DNA of 5,820 bases from Gammaproteobacteria bacterium (GTDB taxonomy: Bacteria; Pseudomonadota; Gammaproteobacteria; Arenicellales; Arenicellaceae): assembly GCA_003485905.1 (NCBI GenBank), contig DNHK01000397.1, positions 1 through 5,820 of the forward strand, read 5' to 3'. The first letter of the stretch is position 1; every line of letters begins with the position of its first letter. A program made the position numbers and the translations under genes. The notes beneath the pieces were generated by a model, which did not search any database, was not told the DNA's origin, and saw nothing but the letters and a program-made list of their open reading frames with translations. This document shows positions 1 to 5,820 of the stretch, in pieces.

Positions 1-1
1 T

Positions 2-223
2 CTAATTTTTATTGATGGTGGTCATTCACTCCCGACACCGAGTTTAGACCTGAAAAATAGTAAGCGCTTGTCTCATGCAGGAACGTTAATCGTGATGGAT
101 GATTATTGTTTAGTGCACGGAATCCATGTGATGAAAGCTTGGGATGATGCAGTTAAGAAAAGAGTCATAAATCAAATTGGTGATCGAAGGTATTTAGAGA
201 TAATTAACGAGGGTGGGTTGTAG
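2..223 (+). CDS. class I SAM-dependent methyltransferase, C-terminal fragment (5' end outside window)
   Basis: Open from the first base of the window in frame 2 to a TAG at 221-223, giving 73 residues; the start lies upstream. The fragment begins LIFIDGGHS and continues to AGTLIVMDDY. This is the pattern of the second half of a Rossmann-fold methyltransferase of the Methyltransf_24 type: the acidic strand-4 motif (IDGGHS), a helix rich in Asp, Leu and Lys, then the strand-5 motif ending in DDY, followed by a V/I-K-A-W helix (VMKAWDDAVKK). Such enzymes transfer a methyl group from S-adenosylmethionine, often to sugars or small molecules, in the cytoplasm. The SAM-binding glycine loop would be in the missing N-terminal part, so the substrate cannot be guessed. 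The DNA is visibly more AT-rich than the rest of the window. Family call fairly sure; specific function unknown. Confidence 0.72.
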   Translation, partial: LIFIDGGHSLPTPSLDLKNSKRLSHAGTLIVMDDYCLVHGIHVMKAWDDAVKKRVINQIGDRRYLEIINEGGL

Positions 224-315
224 GAAAATATGCTCATTTGAAATGAAGGACCTAGAAAAACGAAATTCCACGTTGGTAAGATAATTTGGACAAAACACCC
301 ATCGTATACACAGAG

Positions 316-345
316 CTGTCACTCACGAGATAGTGCTAGTATTAA
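316..345 (+). promoter_or_regulatory. possible sigma70-type promoter for the GFA gene
   Basis: CTGTCA at 316-321 (4 of 6 matches to the -35 consensus), an 18-base spacer, then TATTAA at 340-345 (4 of 6). An overlapping alternative is an extended -10, TGC followed by TAGTAT, at 334-342. It lies about 40 bases before the start codon in the only non-coding stretch upstream of the gene. By-eye match only; could be chance in AT-rich DNA. Confidence 0.25.
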
Positions 346-372
346 ATAATGGAAGCTAGGTACGATAACCAT

Positions 373-378
373 GAGGAG
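373..378 (+). promoter_or_regulatory. strong ribosome binding site of the GFA gene
   Basis: GAGGAG five bases before the ATG at 384. This near-consensus Shine-Dalgarno fixes the start. An ATG at 371, two bases before this site, opens only a 9-codon out-of-frame reading frame and is unlikely to be used. Confidence 0.75.
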
Positions 379-383
379 AAAAT

Positions 384-779
384 ATGCCGGTAAGTGGTGA
401 ATGCTTTTGTGGAAGTGTTAAGTATAAAATCGAAGGCACCCTAAAAGATGCCAGATCTTGCCACTGCTCTCGTTGTCGAAAAGCGTTTAGCTCACAAGCG
501 TCGTCTTACGCGCTAGTAAAGCCTGAGGAGTTTAAATGGTTACGAGGCGAAGAGTTGCTTTCCAGCTATGAATCACAACCGGGCTTTGGCTTACAGTTTT
601 GTGGTAAGTGCGGCTCCACATTGTGTGGTACTTATAAGGGCTCAATCCATGGTGTTACATTGGGCTGTCTCAACGGTAGCCCTGACGTCGAAGTTGGCTA
701 TCATATTTTTGTCGACTCTAAAGCAACATGGGAAATAATCCCCAAAGGTGTTAAAACTTATAGCGAAGGAGCACCGTAA
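384..779 (+). CDS. GFA family (Mss4-like fold) zinc-binding protein
   Basis: A 131-residue protein with the full pattern of the GFA family (glutathione-dependent formaldehyde-activating enzyme-like; Mss4-like fold). C7-x-C9 sits in GECFCGSVKY, C26-x-C28-x-x-C31 in SCHCSRCRK, and C73-x-x-C76 in FCGKCGS, with an extra C81. The cysteines are the usual structural and catalytic zinc ligands. The C-terminal HIFVDSKATWEI (from H107) matches the conserved end of the family, and the length is typical, so the gene looks complete. The founding member, Paracoccus Gfa, was reported to help S-hydroxymethylglutathione formation, but most members, including this one, have no proven substrate, and no formaldehyde-oxidation genes are nearby. 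Probably cytoplasmic, as there is no signal peptide. It appears to be transcribed alone, with gaps of 160 and 190 bases on either side. Family call very sure; function not. Confidence 0.9.
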   Translation: MPVSGECFCGSVKYKIEGTLKDARSCHCSRCRKAFSSQASSYALVKPEEFKWLRGEELLSSYESQPGFGLQFCGKCGSTLCGTYKGSIHGVTLGCLNGSPDVEVGYHIFVDSKATWEIIPKGVKTYSEGAP

Positions 780-833
780 AATATAGAACCAAACGAAGCA
801 TTGGGTTCAGACCCGATTGATATCGCCAATTCG

Positions 834-863
834 TTCATTATTCAGTATTTTCAGGCTTATAGT
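834..863 (+). promoter_or_regulatory. possible promoter for the hydrolase-DUF4159-RoxA group
   Basis: TATAGT at 858-863 matches the -10 consensus at 5 of 6 positions. TTCATT at 834-839, 18 bases upstream, matches the -35 consensus at only 3 of 6. It would give a 5' leader of about 100 bases before the ATG at 970. The rest of the 780-969 gap holds no gene that I can support. Confidence 0.27.
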
Positions 864-961
864 GTAATCAGGCGTAAATGTGAACTATTGCTAGCTTAGT
901 GGTTTTCTGTTTAATTTGAGCAGTACGTAAACTAGTAAACCTTTTTAACTATTCAAACCGG

Positions 962-981
962 AATATTTTATGAGAAATATT
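962..981 (+). repeat. AT-only inverted repeat enclosing the hydrolase start codon
   Basis: AATATTT (962-968) and AAATATT (975-981) are perfect inverted copies separated by TATGAG (969-974), so the ATG at 970-972 lies in the loop. A second in-frame ATG (982-984) follows directly after the right arm. The arms contain no G or C, so as RNA the stem would be weak; as DNA it could be a protein site. It may simply reflect AT-richness. Confidence 0.45.
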
Positions 982-2451
982 ATGAAACGATCTCCTTTTC
1001 TTTCTACATTGTTGACCGGACTGGTCATGTTGTTTTCTATTATTTCTCCTGCACAGGCTCAGGTTCAAGATGCGACATTGCTGCGCGTTACTGCTGACTT
1101 TGGAGACCCGCGGGGTTTATGCGTAGATGTCTTTGGTAGTGCAGATAGAGCCAGGATTGAAAGGCCCGTGCAAGCTCATACTTGCAAGTTTGGCGTAGAT
1201 AATAGAGATCAACAGCTTTCCTGGTCCGGTAGCGATAATGATCTGTTATTTTTGTCGGTGCTAGACCTGTGCGTAGAAGCAGAAACAGCTGAATTAGGCA
1301 GCGATTTATATTTTAAAGCCTGTGAAAACTCTCCATTGCAAAAGTGGCAACTTGAAGATACCGGTGAGATAAAACTCAAATCAAATCTCTCAATGTGTCT
1401 TACGGCCTCTGCGGATGCAGTGCTTCCAAGTACCACTCCGATGGTCATGCCAGAATATTACTATCGGGGGATAAACTTGGAAAACTGCAAAGACGAATTA
1501 TCCGAACGGCAACAATGGCGTTGGGCTGCCGTAGATGAACTTGGTCCAGCTACAATGAATACATTGCGGAGTGGTATGCCGAAGGCAATTGCCGCTGGCA
1601 TCAAAAATCTCGGCAAAGGTTTGAACCGGGAGATTTTAAAAGGCACCTTAGATCTCTATGCCGACCAAGCTCATTTTTATGATGAAGACGAATTTATTAT
1701 CGAAACAGATATCGCTTATGGAAGCAATGAACGTCAAAAACTAGACGTTTATACGAGTAAAAAACGTAGGTATTTCAGTGGTGCGCCAGTTCTAATCTAC
1801 ATTCATGGAGGCGGTTTTACCGGGGGCGATAAAACCATGAATCCAAATATTCCAAAAACGTTCGCCGCCATGGGAATCATAGGAGTCAATGCAACTTATC
1901 GGTTAGCGCCGGATACTCAATGGCCAGCGGGAGCGCTTGATGTTGGCGCAGCGGTAAAATGGGTGCACGAAAACATTAAGGAATACGGTGGCAACCCGGA
2001 TCAAGTTTTTATTCTTGGTGAATCTGCGGGTGCCTTTCATGTTGCCGGCTACCTATTCCGTCCGGATCTTCTACCTGCCGAAACGCCTGCAATCGCTGGG
2101 GCTGTTTTTGCCTCAGGACCTTTTCTTGTAGAAACGGCTGATGAATCCGAAGCTCATATTTCATATTGGGGCGAAGACAAAGCAACTTGGGGCGATATTT
2201 CGTTTGCAGGTAACATTAAGCGCACTGATATCCCCGTGTTAATGACTCATACGGAATTTGATCCCGTGGCGATCGATAAGGGGTTTGCATTTCTATTGAA
2301 TGAAATGGTTAATGTCGCTGGCATGAACCCAAGAACAAGATATCTTGCTGGCCACAATCACATATCACCCCTGTCCGCGATTGGCACTCAGGACAATATG
2401 TTTTTGGAGGAAGTTATGGATTTTATCGCCGAGACTAGCCTTAATAATTAG
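970..2451 (+). CDS. exported alpha/beta-hydrolase (esterase) with N-terminal ricin-type beta-trefoil
   Basis: A 493-residue protein in three parts. (1) A signal peptide: basic start (MKR at 5-7), hydrophobic core 10-26, likely cleavage after AQA at 28-30. (2) Residues about 35-186 form three repeats of one pattern: GLC51...C72...QQLSW85; DLC101...C118...QKW126; SMC143...C173...QQW183. Each has a Cys pair and a QxW-like end, as in ricin-B-type beta-trefoil lectins. (3) Residues about 235-490 are an alpha/beta-hydrolase of the HSL/BD-FAE (COG0657) kind, with oxyanion motif HGGG at 279-282, nucleophile motif GESAG with Ser352, probable Asp431 (HTEFDP) and probable His464 (GHNHIS). Likely role: a periplasmic or secreted carboxylester hydrolase tethered to glycan; the substrate is unknown. 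ATG 970 has only a weak GGA-type site; ATG 982 (M5) has GAGA six bases before it and is an equally good start that leaves the signal peptide intact. The next gene begins 28 bases after the stop. Confidence 0.88.
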   Translation: MRNIMKRSPFLSTLLTGLVMLFSIISPAQAQVQDATLLRVTADFGDPRGLCVDVFGSADRARIERPVQAHTCKFGVDNRDQQLSWSGSDNDLLFLSVLDLCVEAETAELGSDLYFKACENSPLQKWQLEDTGEIKLKSNLSMCLTASADAVLPSTTPMVMPEYYYRGINLENCKDELSERQQWRWAAVDELGPATMNTLRSGMPKAIAAGIKNLGKGLNREILKGTLDLYADQAHFYDEDEFIIETDIAYGSNERQKLDVYTSKKRRYFSGAPVLIYIHGGGFTGGDKTMNPNIPKTFAAMGIIGVNATYRLAPDTQWPAGALDVGAAVKWVHENIKEYGGNPDQVFILGESAGAFHVAGYLFRPDLLPAETPAIAGAVFASGPFLVETADESEAHISYWGEDKATWGDISFAGNIKRTDIPVLMTHTEFDPVAIDKGFAFLLNEMVNVAGMNPRTRYLAGHNHISPLSAIGTQDNMFLEEVMDFIAETSLNN

Positions 2452-2479
2452 GCGGCTTTATAAAACGATTGCAAAACGG

Positions 2480-3283
2480 ATGAAATTACACTTATCTAAG
2501 CACCGTAGAAAAAGAGCAGTACCCGCTTATACAGTGCCTGCGTGCCTGATTCTATTGTTCGGTTTGTGTTCGAGTTTAGTAAACGCTCAAACGCCAGATT
2601 CCAGATTTGGCGGCGCCCCCACGGCTGAATTTCATTTCGCGCGACTCATGTATTCTAATGCACCAGGCAGCCGTCGCGGCAGGCGCGGTGGTGCCTGGAT
2701 GACTGATTATCCAGATGCAGAGTACTACCTTATGGATGGCGTCAACAGAATGACGCGCATAGAGGGAGAACTGGTCGACTACTATGGACATGGTGGCCGG
2801 CTGATCTCTCTGGAGGATGATCAAATTTTCGACTTTCCCTGGCTCTATGCAGCAGAGGTCGGGCAATGGTCTTTAAGTACTAAAGAGGCAGCCCAGCTAA
2901 GGGAGTATCTAAACCGAGGTGGTTTCCTTATGGTTGATGACTTCTGGGGCGAATATGAATGGCAAATTTTTGTTCAATCCATGCAACGAGTCTTTCCTGA
3001 TCGCCCCATTGTCGAAATCGACGAAGATGATCCGGTTATGCACGTGGTGTTCGATGTCGATAAGAGTACTCAAATACCCGGGATGAATGGAATACGATTT
3101 GGCTCAGAACCACAGTGGCGCGGTATTTATGACGATAAGGATCGGTTAATAGTTGCCATCAATTTCAATATGGATATGGGCGACGCTTGGGAGCATGCGG
3201 GCAGCCCCTACTATCCTGCGGAAATGACCGCTATGGCTTATCGGTTTGCAGTTAACTACATCATCTATTCAATGACCCACTAG
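2480..3283 (+). CDS. exported DUF4159 domain protein
   Basis: A 267-residue protein from ATG 2480. Its N terminus is a clear signal peptide: very basic KHRRKR (7-12), hydrophobic core about 19-33, cleavage likely after VNA (34-36). The mature part fits DUF4159 along its length: FHFARLMYSN (51-60), W73 and DYPDAEY (76-82), a DFPWLY segment (118-123), the strand-loop GGFLMVDDFWG (147-157), a VFPDRPIVEID stretch (171-181) and a C-terminal NYIIYSM segment. The family is compared with class I glutamine-amidotransferase-like folds, but I see no catalytic Cys triad and its function is unknown. It often occurs near MoxR, DUF58 and von Willebrand-type genes; none is seen here. The frame stays open upstream to a TTG at 2345, but that start would overlap the hydrolase gene by 107 bases and bury the signal peptide, so ATG 2480 is preferred even though no good Shine-Dalgarno is visible. 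Translation may be coupled to the gene 28 bases upstream. Confidence 0.85.
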   Translation: MKLHLSKHRRKRAVPAYTVPACLILLFGLCSSLVNAQTPDSRFGGAPTAEFHFARLMYSNAPGSRRGRRGGAWMTDYPDAEYYLMDGVNRMTRIEGELVDYYGHGGRLISLEDDQIFDFPWLYAAEVGQWSLSTKEAAQLREYLNRGGFLMVDDFWGEYEWQIFVQSMQRVFPDRPIVEIDEDDPVMHVVFDVDKSTQIPGMNGIRFGSEPQWRGIYDDKDRLIVAINFNMDMGDAWEHAGSPYYPAEMTAMAYRFAVNYIIYSMTH

Positions 3284-3316
3284 CGGCATTTATCAGCAAC
3301 CTGCTGTATTCAATCT

Positions 3317-4465
3317 ATGGCCAGTTTAGACAATTTTGACCCAGAGGATTTCCTTCGCACCTACTGGCAAAAAAAGCCACTGCTGATTCACCAGGCGTTG
3401 GGTAATACTGAAACGCTAATCAGCCCTGATGAACTTGCGGGCCTAGCCTGTGAAGCCGAGATAGAATCGCGTCTGGTCAGTTTTCAGCAAAAAAAATGGT
3501 ATCTACGCCACGGTCCTTTTTCTGAAAGCGATATGAGTCAGCTCCCCAGAAGTCACTGGACTCTGCTGGTTCAGGCGGTCGATCACGTCAGCCCCAAAAT
3601 AGCCCAACTCATGGACAAGTTTCGCTTTATTCCCAATTGGCGACTCGATGACATTATGGTCAGCTACGCCACCAAGGGAGGGAGCGTCGGCCCGCACTTT
3701 GATAACTACGACGTATTTTTGGTGCAGACCAGAGGCCAGCGTGAATGGCAGCTCGGCCAACTATGCGGAGAAAGTAATCCGCTGCTCGATCACCCCGATT
3801 TAATGTTGCTCGACAATTTTGAGTGCCAACAACGCTTTGTACTTAGTCCCGGTGACATTTTGTACATCCCCCCGCGTTACAGTCATTGGGGGATTGCCAA
3901 AGACAATAACTGTATTACTTGCTCTATAGGCTTTCGGGCACCAGCAATGGCAGATATTATCGCAGAGTATGCTGAACAACTTGGCCAGGGCGTAATATCA
4001 CAACAACGCTTTCAAGATCTAAATCCAAAGTTGCAGGATAACCCAGGCGAAATTAGCCATCACGTGATTGACCAACTCCAGGGTCTTATTGTGAAGGCTG
4101 TAGATGACCACGATGCCTTACAAGACTGGTTTGGTCAGTATATGACTCAGGCTAAATATGAGCATGAAACTGATGGAATCATAGAAACAGAACAGGGCCT
4201 AACAGAGAAAATACTGGCTGGACATTCCGTGTTCAGGGACTCCGCCACGCGTTTTGCCTATATTCTCGGGAGCGATCAGACGAAGTTTTTTTGCAACGGT
4301 CAATGTTGGCAGTTAGATAACCGCTACACAGCGCTTGCAAAATTACTTTGTGGTCAGACGACGTTTAGCGCTGAGGACTTCACCGAATGGCTCGAATTGA
4401 GCCATAGCCGAAAACTGTTGATAACTATGTTTGAAACAGGACAGTTATATTTTCAAAACGATTGA
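3317..4465 (+). CDS. roxA: ribosomal protein L16 arginine 3-hydroxylase (RoxA/YcfD-type JmjC oxygenase)
   Basis: A 382-residue cytoplasmic Fe(II)/2-oxoglutarate oxygenase; E. coli RoxA (YcfD) hydroxylates an arginine of ribosomal protein L16. The resemblance to E. coli YcfD runs end to end: DFLRTYWQKKPLLI (11-24), ISPDELAGLA (35-44), SRLVS (51-55), HGPF (65-68), WTLLVQAVDH (81-90), GPHFDNYDVF (125-134), PGDILYIPP (178-186) and SIGFRAP (203-209). The metal ligands are H127, D129 and H190, and R142 aligns with the arginine that binds 2-oxoglutarate. The JmjC/cupin domain is roughly residues 1-208, followed by a helical dimerisation region (about 210-285) and a C-terminal winged-helix-like domain (about 290-382). 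Length is close to the E. coli protein (373), so the gene is complete. No other ATG, GTG or TTG lies in frame between the upstream TAG (3281-3283) and ATG 3317, so the start is firm despite a poor ribosome binding site. The 33-base gap suggests co-transcription with DUF4159. Confidence 0.92.
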   Translation: MASLDNFDPEDFLRTYWQKKPLLIHQALGNTETLISPDELAGLACEAEIESRLVSFQQKKWYLRHGPFSESDMSQLPRSHWTLLVQAVDHVSPKIAQLMDKFRFIPNWRLDDIMVSYATKGGSVGPHFDNYDVFLVQTRGQREWQLGQLCGESNPLLDHPDLMLLDNFECQQRFVLSPGDILYIPPRYSHWGIAKDNNCITCSIGFRAPAMADIIAEYAEQLGQGVISQQRFQDLNPKLQDNPGEISHHVIDQLQGLIVKAVDDHDALQDWFGQYMTQAKYEHETDGIIETEQGLTEKILAGHSVFRDSATRFAYILGSDQTKFFCNGQCWQLDNRYTALAKLLCGQTTFSAEDFTEWLELSHSRKLLITMFETGQLYFQND

Positions 4466-4516
4466 GCGTTGCGACTTAGGTAATTCCAGGTCATTCGATC
4501 AATAACGGATATGCTT

Positions 4517-4531
4517 TATACTTCCTATACT
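4517..4531 (+). promoter_or_regulatory. two tandem -10-like boxes upstream of the M20 gene
   Basis: TATACT occurs at 4517-4522 and again at 4526-4531, each 5 of 6 to the -10 consensus. No convincing -35 element lies 16-18 bases upstream of either. They sit in the 217-base gap after roxA and would give a leader of about 145-160 bases before the GTG at 4683. The rest of this gap (4466-4682) shows no supported gene and no clear terminator. Confidence 0.3.
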
Positions 4532-4670
4532 CATGACAATGATCATCAGCCGTCACTTAATGAAAAACTCATGCAATCCACTCGCTTAGAACCCTGGTAC
4601 TTAGCGAACGTTTTGTGAAATACGTCACCCAACGATCACAATCATCATCGACCTGACCCGGCAATAATAC

Positions 4671-4676
4671 TGAGGA
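4671..4676 (+). promoter_or_regulatory. ribosome binding site that decides the GTG start of the M20 gene
   Basis: TGAGGA, six bases before GTG 4683, is a good Shine-Dalgarno. The TGA at 4671-4673 is also an in-frame stop, so no longer start is possible, and only the GTG retains the whole signal peptide. Confidence 0.7.
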
Positions 4677-4682
4677 AAAATA

Positions 4683-5820
4683 GTGAAAATATTAGTGTTC
4701 ACCTTAATCCTAATTGCGGCTTCGACCCAAGCGATTGTTTCAGCACAAGAGGCTGCGTCAGAACAAGAAGTACCCATACCGACCCTTTCGCGCCTACAGG
4801 CTGAAGCCGTAGAACGGATCAATCAGAATGAGAAGCTTACGCAAGAGATCATTGATAGTTTGTTTTCGTTTTCCGAACTCGGCTTTCAAGAGTTTGAAAC
4901 TCAACGATACCTAGGCGAGCTGCTCGAACGAAATGGATTCGATGTTAAGCGCGGCATTGCCGGTATTCCTAGCGCATGGTGGGCAAGTTGGGGAAGCGGC
5001 AAGCCTGTCATCGCATTGGGCTCCGATGTTGACGGGATCCCGAAATCATCGCAAATGCCAGGCGTAGTTTATCGACAGCCCTTAATCGAGGGCGCGCCGG
5101 GACATGGTGAGGGGCATAATTCTGGGCAGGCCGTCAATATTGTTGCAGCACTGGCAGTGAAAGAAATTCTTGAGCGGGAACAGCTGAGTGGAACCGTTAT
5201 TATCTGGCCTGGAATTGCTGAAGAACTGCTGGCAACAAAAGCATGGTTTGCGCGAGATGGCCTCTACGACAACGTCGATGCGGTGATATTCACCCACGTG
5301 AGCGATTCAATGGCTGTTGGATACGGACAGGCGCCGGGAACCGGCCTGGTCTCGGTTGAATACTCGTTTGAAGGTGTGGCTGCCCATGGCGCAGGCGGTC
5401 CATGGCAAGGCCGTAGTGCGCTCGATGCGGTCGAACTTATGAACATAGCCTGGAATTTTCGGCGCGAGCATCTTCGGCCCGTACAACGTTCACATTACGT
5501 GATCACAGACGGTGGTGATCAGCCAAATGTTGTTCCGTCAGCTGCATCGGTTTGGTATTTTATACGCGAGCTAACCGCCGAAAAAATTCGAGAGAACTTC
5601 GACACCTTACACCGGACGGCTGAAGGCGCCGCCTTAATGACAGATACAAGCTTATCTCGGCGCATCATCGGTGCAGCTTATCCACGGCATTTCAATAAAC
5701 CCATCGCGCTCGCGATGCACAAAAATATGCGCGCGATCGGGATGCCGGAATGGTCAGATGACGATCAAGAATTTGCACGCGCGTTTCAAGAATTTATGGA
5801 AGCTGAAGAGATAACGGGTC
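4683..5820 (+). CDS. exported M20-family amidohydrolase/peptidase, AbgB-like (3' end outside window)
   Basis: Open from GTG 4683 to the window edge: 379 residues with no stop. The N terminus is a signal peptide (MKI, hydrophobic core 4-19, likely cleavage after VSA at 19-21), so the enzyme acts in the periplasm or outside. M20 landmarks in order: SELGFQEFET near residue 60; GSDVDGIP near 115 (the catalytic-Asp strand); GHGEGHNSGQ with H141, E143 and H145; AEE with E180 and E181 (catalytic base and metal ligand); THV with H205; and AHGAGGPWQGRSALDA from A234, where H235 fits the His donated across the dimer. This layout fits the M20D/AbgB group (p-aminobenzoyl-glutamate and aminoacyl-amide hydrolases). 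Odd point: the usual Cys metal ligand of HxCGH is Glu143. By comparison with AbgB-type proteins about 100 residues are missing, including the last His ligand. The substrate is unknown; probably an amide or N-acyl amino acid. It starts 217 bases after roxA, probably as its own unit. Confidence 0.87.
   Translation, partial: MKILVFTLILIAASTQAIVSAQEAASEQEVPIPTLSRLQAEAVERINQNEKLTQEIIDSLFSFSELGFQEFETQRYLGELLERNGFDVKRGIAGIPSAWWASWGSGKPVIALGSDVDGIPKSSQMPGVVYRQPLIEGAPGHGEGHNSGQAVNIVAALAVKEILEREQLSGTVIIWPGIAEELLATKAWFARDGLYDNVDAVIFTHVSDSMAVGYGQAPGTGLVSVEYSFEGVAAHGAGGPWQGRSALDAVELMNIAWNFRREHLRPVQRSHYVITDGGDQPNVVPSAASVWYFIRELTAEKIRENFDTLHRTAEGAALMTDTSLSRRIIGAAYPRHFNKPIALAMHKNMRAIGMPEWSDDDQEFARAFQEFMEAEEITG

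Noticed and set aside
243..284. 13-codon open frame between the methyltransferase fragment and the GFA gene
   Set aside because: Too short, no ribosome binding site, and its start overlaps a palindrome.
786..808. Possible terminator hairpin after the GFA gene (GAACCAA/TTGGGTTC)
   Set aside because: Only about 7 pairs with a bulge, and no T-run follows.
2345..2479. N-terminal extension of the DUF4159 frame to a TTG at 2345
   Set aside because: It would overlap the hydrolase gene by 107 bases, has no ribosome binding site, and would place about 45 residues before a clear signal peptide beginning at ATG 2480.
3294..3306. Small inverted repeat CAGCA-ACC-TGCTG just before roxA
   Set aside because: A 5-base stem with a 3-base loop is common by chance and has no T-run; no role can be supported.
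1209..3760. Minus-strand open frames inside the hydrolase, DUF4159 and roxA genes
   Set aside because: All lie opposite strongly supported + strand genes and their translations are of low complexity or unlike any family.
4473..4492. Possible terminator hairpin after roxA (GACTTAGG/CCAGGTC)
   Set aside because: The stem has a bulge and a G-T pair and is not followed by a T-run, so it is not a convincing intrinsic terminator.
4511..4618. 35-codon open frame (begins MLYTSYTHDNDH) between roxA and the M20 gene
   Set aside because: There is no Shine-Dalgarno, its first codons overlap the -10-like boxes, and the product resembles nothing I recognise. Probably leader sequence.
4625..5446. Open frames on the minus strand across the M20 gene and its leader
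   Set aside because: They are shadows of the M20 coding frame: no ribosome binding sites and no recognisable protein pattern, while the + strand shows a clear protein family.

Overview
The window looks like chromosomal DNA of a free-living, probably marine or environmental gammaproteobacterium. The main evidence is a full-length RoxA/YcfD-type ribosomal oxygenase, which resembles the enterobacterial protein along its whole length. Three of the five complete or nearly complete genes encode exported proteins. All coding sequence is on the + strand. There are no RNA genes, insertion sequences, CRISPR arrays or phage genes, and codon use looks ordinary apart from a more AT-rich left end.

Layout. 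Positions 2-223 hold the C-terminal end of a class I SAM-dependent methyltransferase whose start lies outside the window. After a 160-base gap comes a small zinc-binding GFA-family protein (384-779) with a strong ribosome binding site. After a 190-base gap come three closely spaced genes (970-4465, gaps of 28 and 33 bases) that probably form one transcript: an exported alpha/beta-hydrolase with an N-terminal ricin-type beta-trefoil, an exported DUF4159 protein, and RoxA. A 217-base leader follows, then an exported M20-type amidohydrolase/peptidase of the AbgB type. It starts at a GTG at 4683 and runs off the right edge.

How the genes may work together. The trefoil-esterase and the M20 enzyme look like periplasmic or secreted hydrolases acting on carbohydrate esters and on amides or peptides. 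DUF4159 is an exported protein of unknown function with a glutamine-amidotransferase-like fold. RoxA acts in the cytoplasm on ribosomal protein L16, so its place behind two exported proteins suggests shared transcription rather than a shared pathway.

I found no clear previously undescribed system. The points most worth a second look are the complete three-repeat beta-trefoil fused to an esterase, the Cys-to-Glu change at the expected metal-ligand motif of the M20 enzyme, the hydrolase-DUF4159-RoxA gene order, and an AT-rich inverted repeat that places the hydrolase start codon in its loop.
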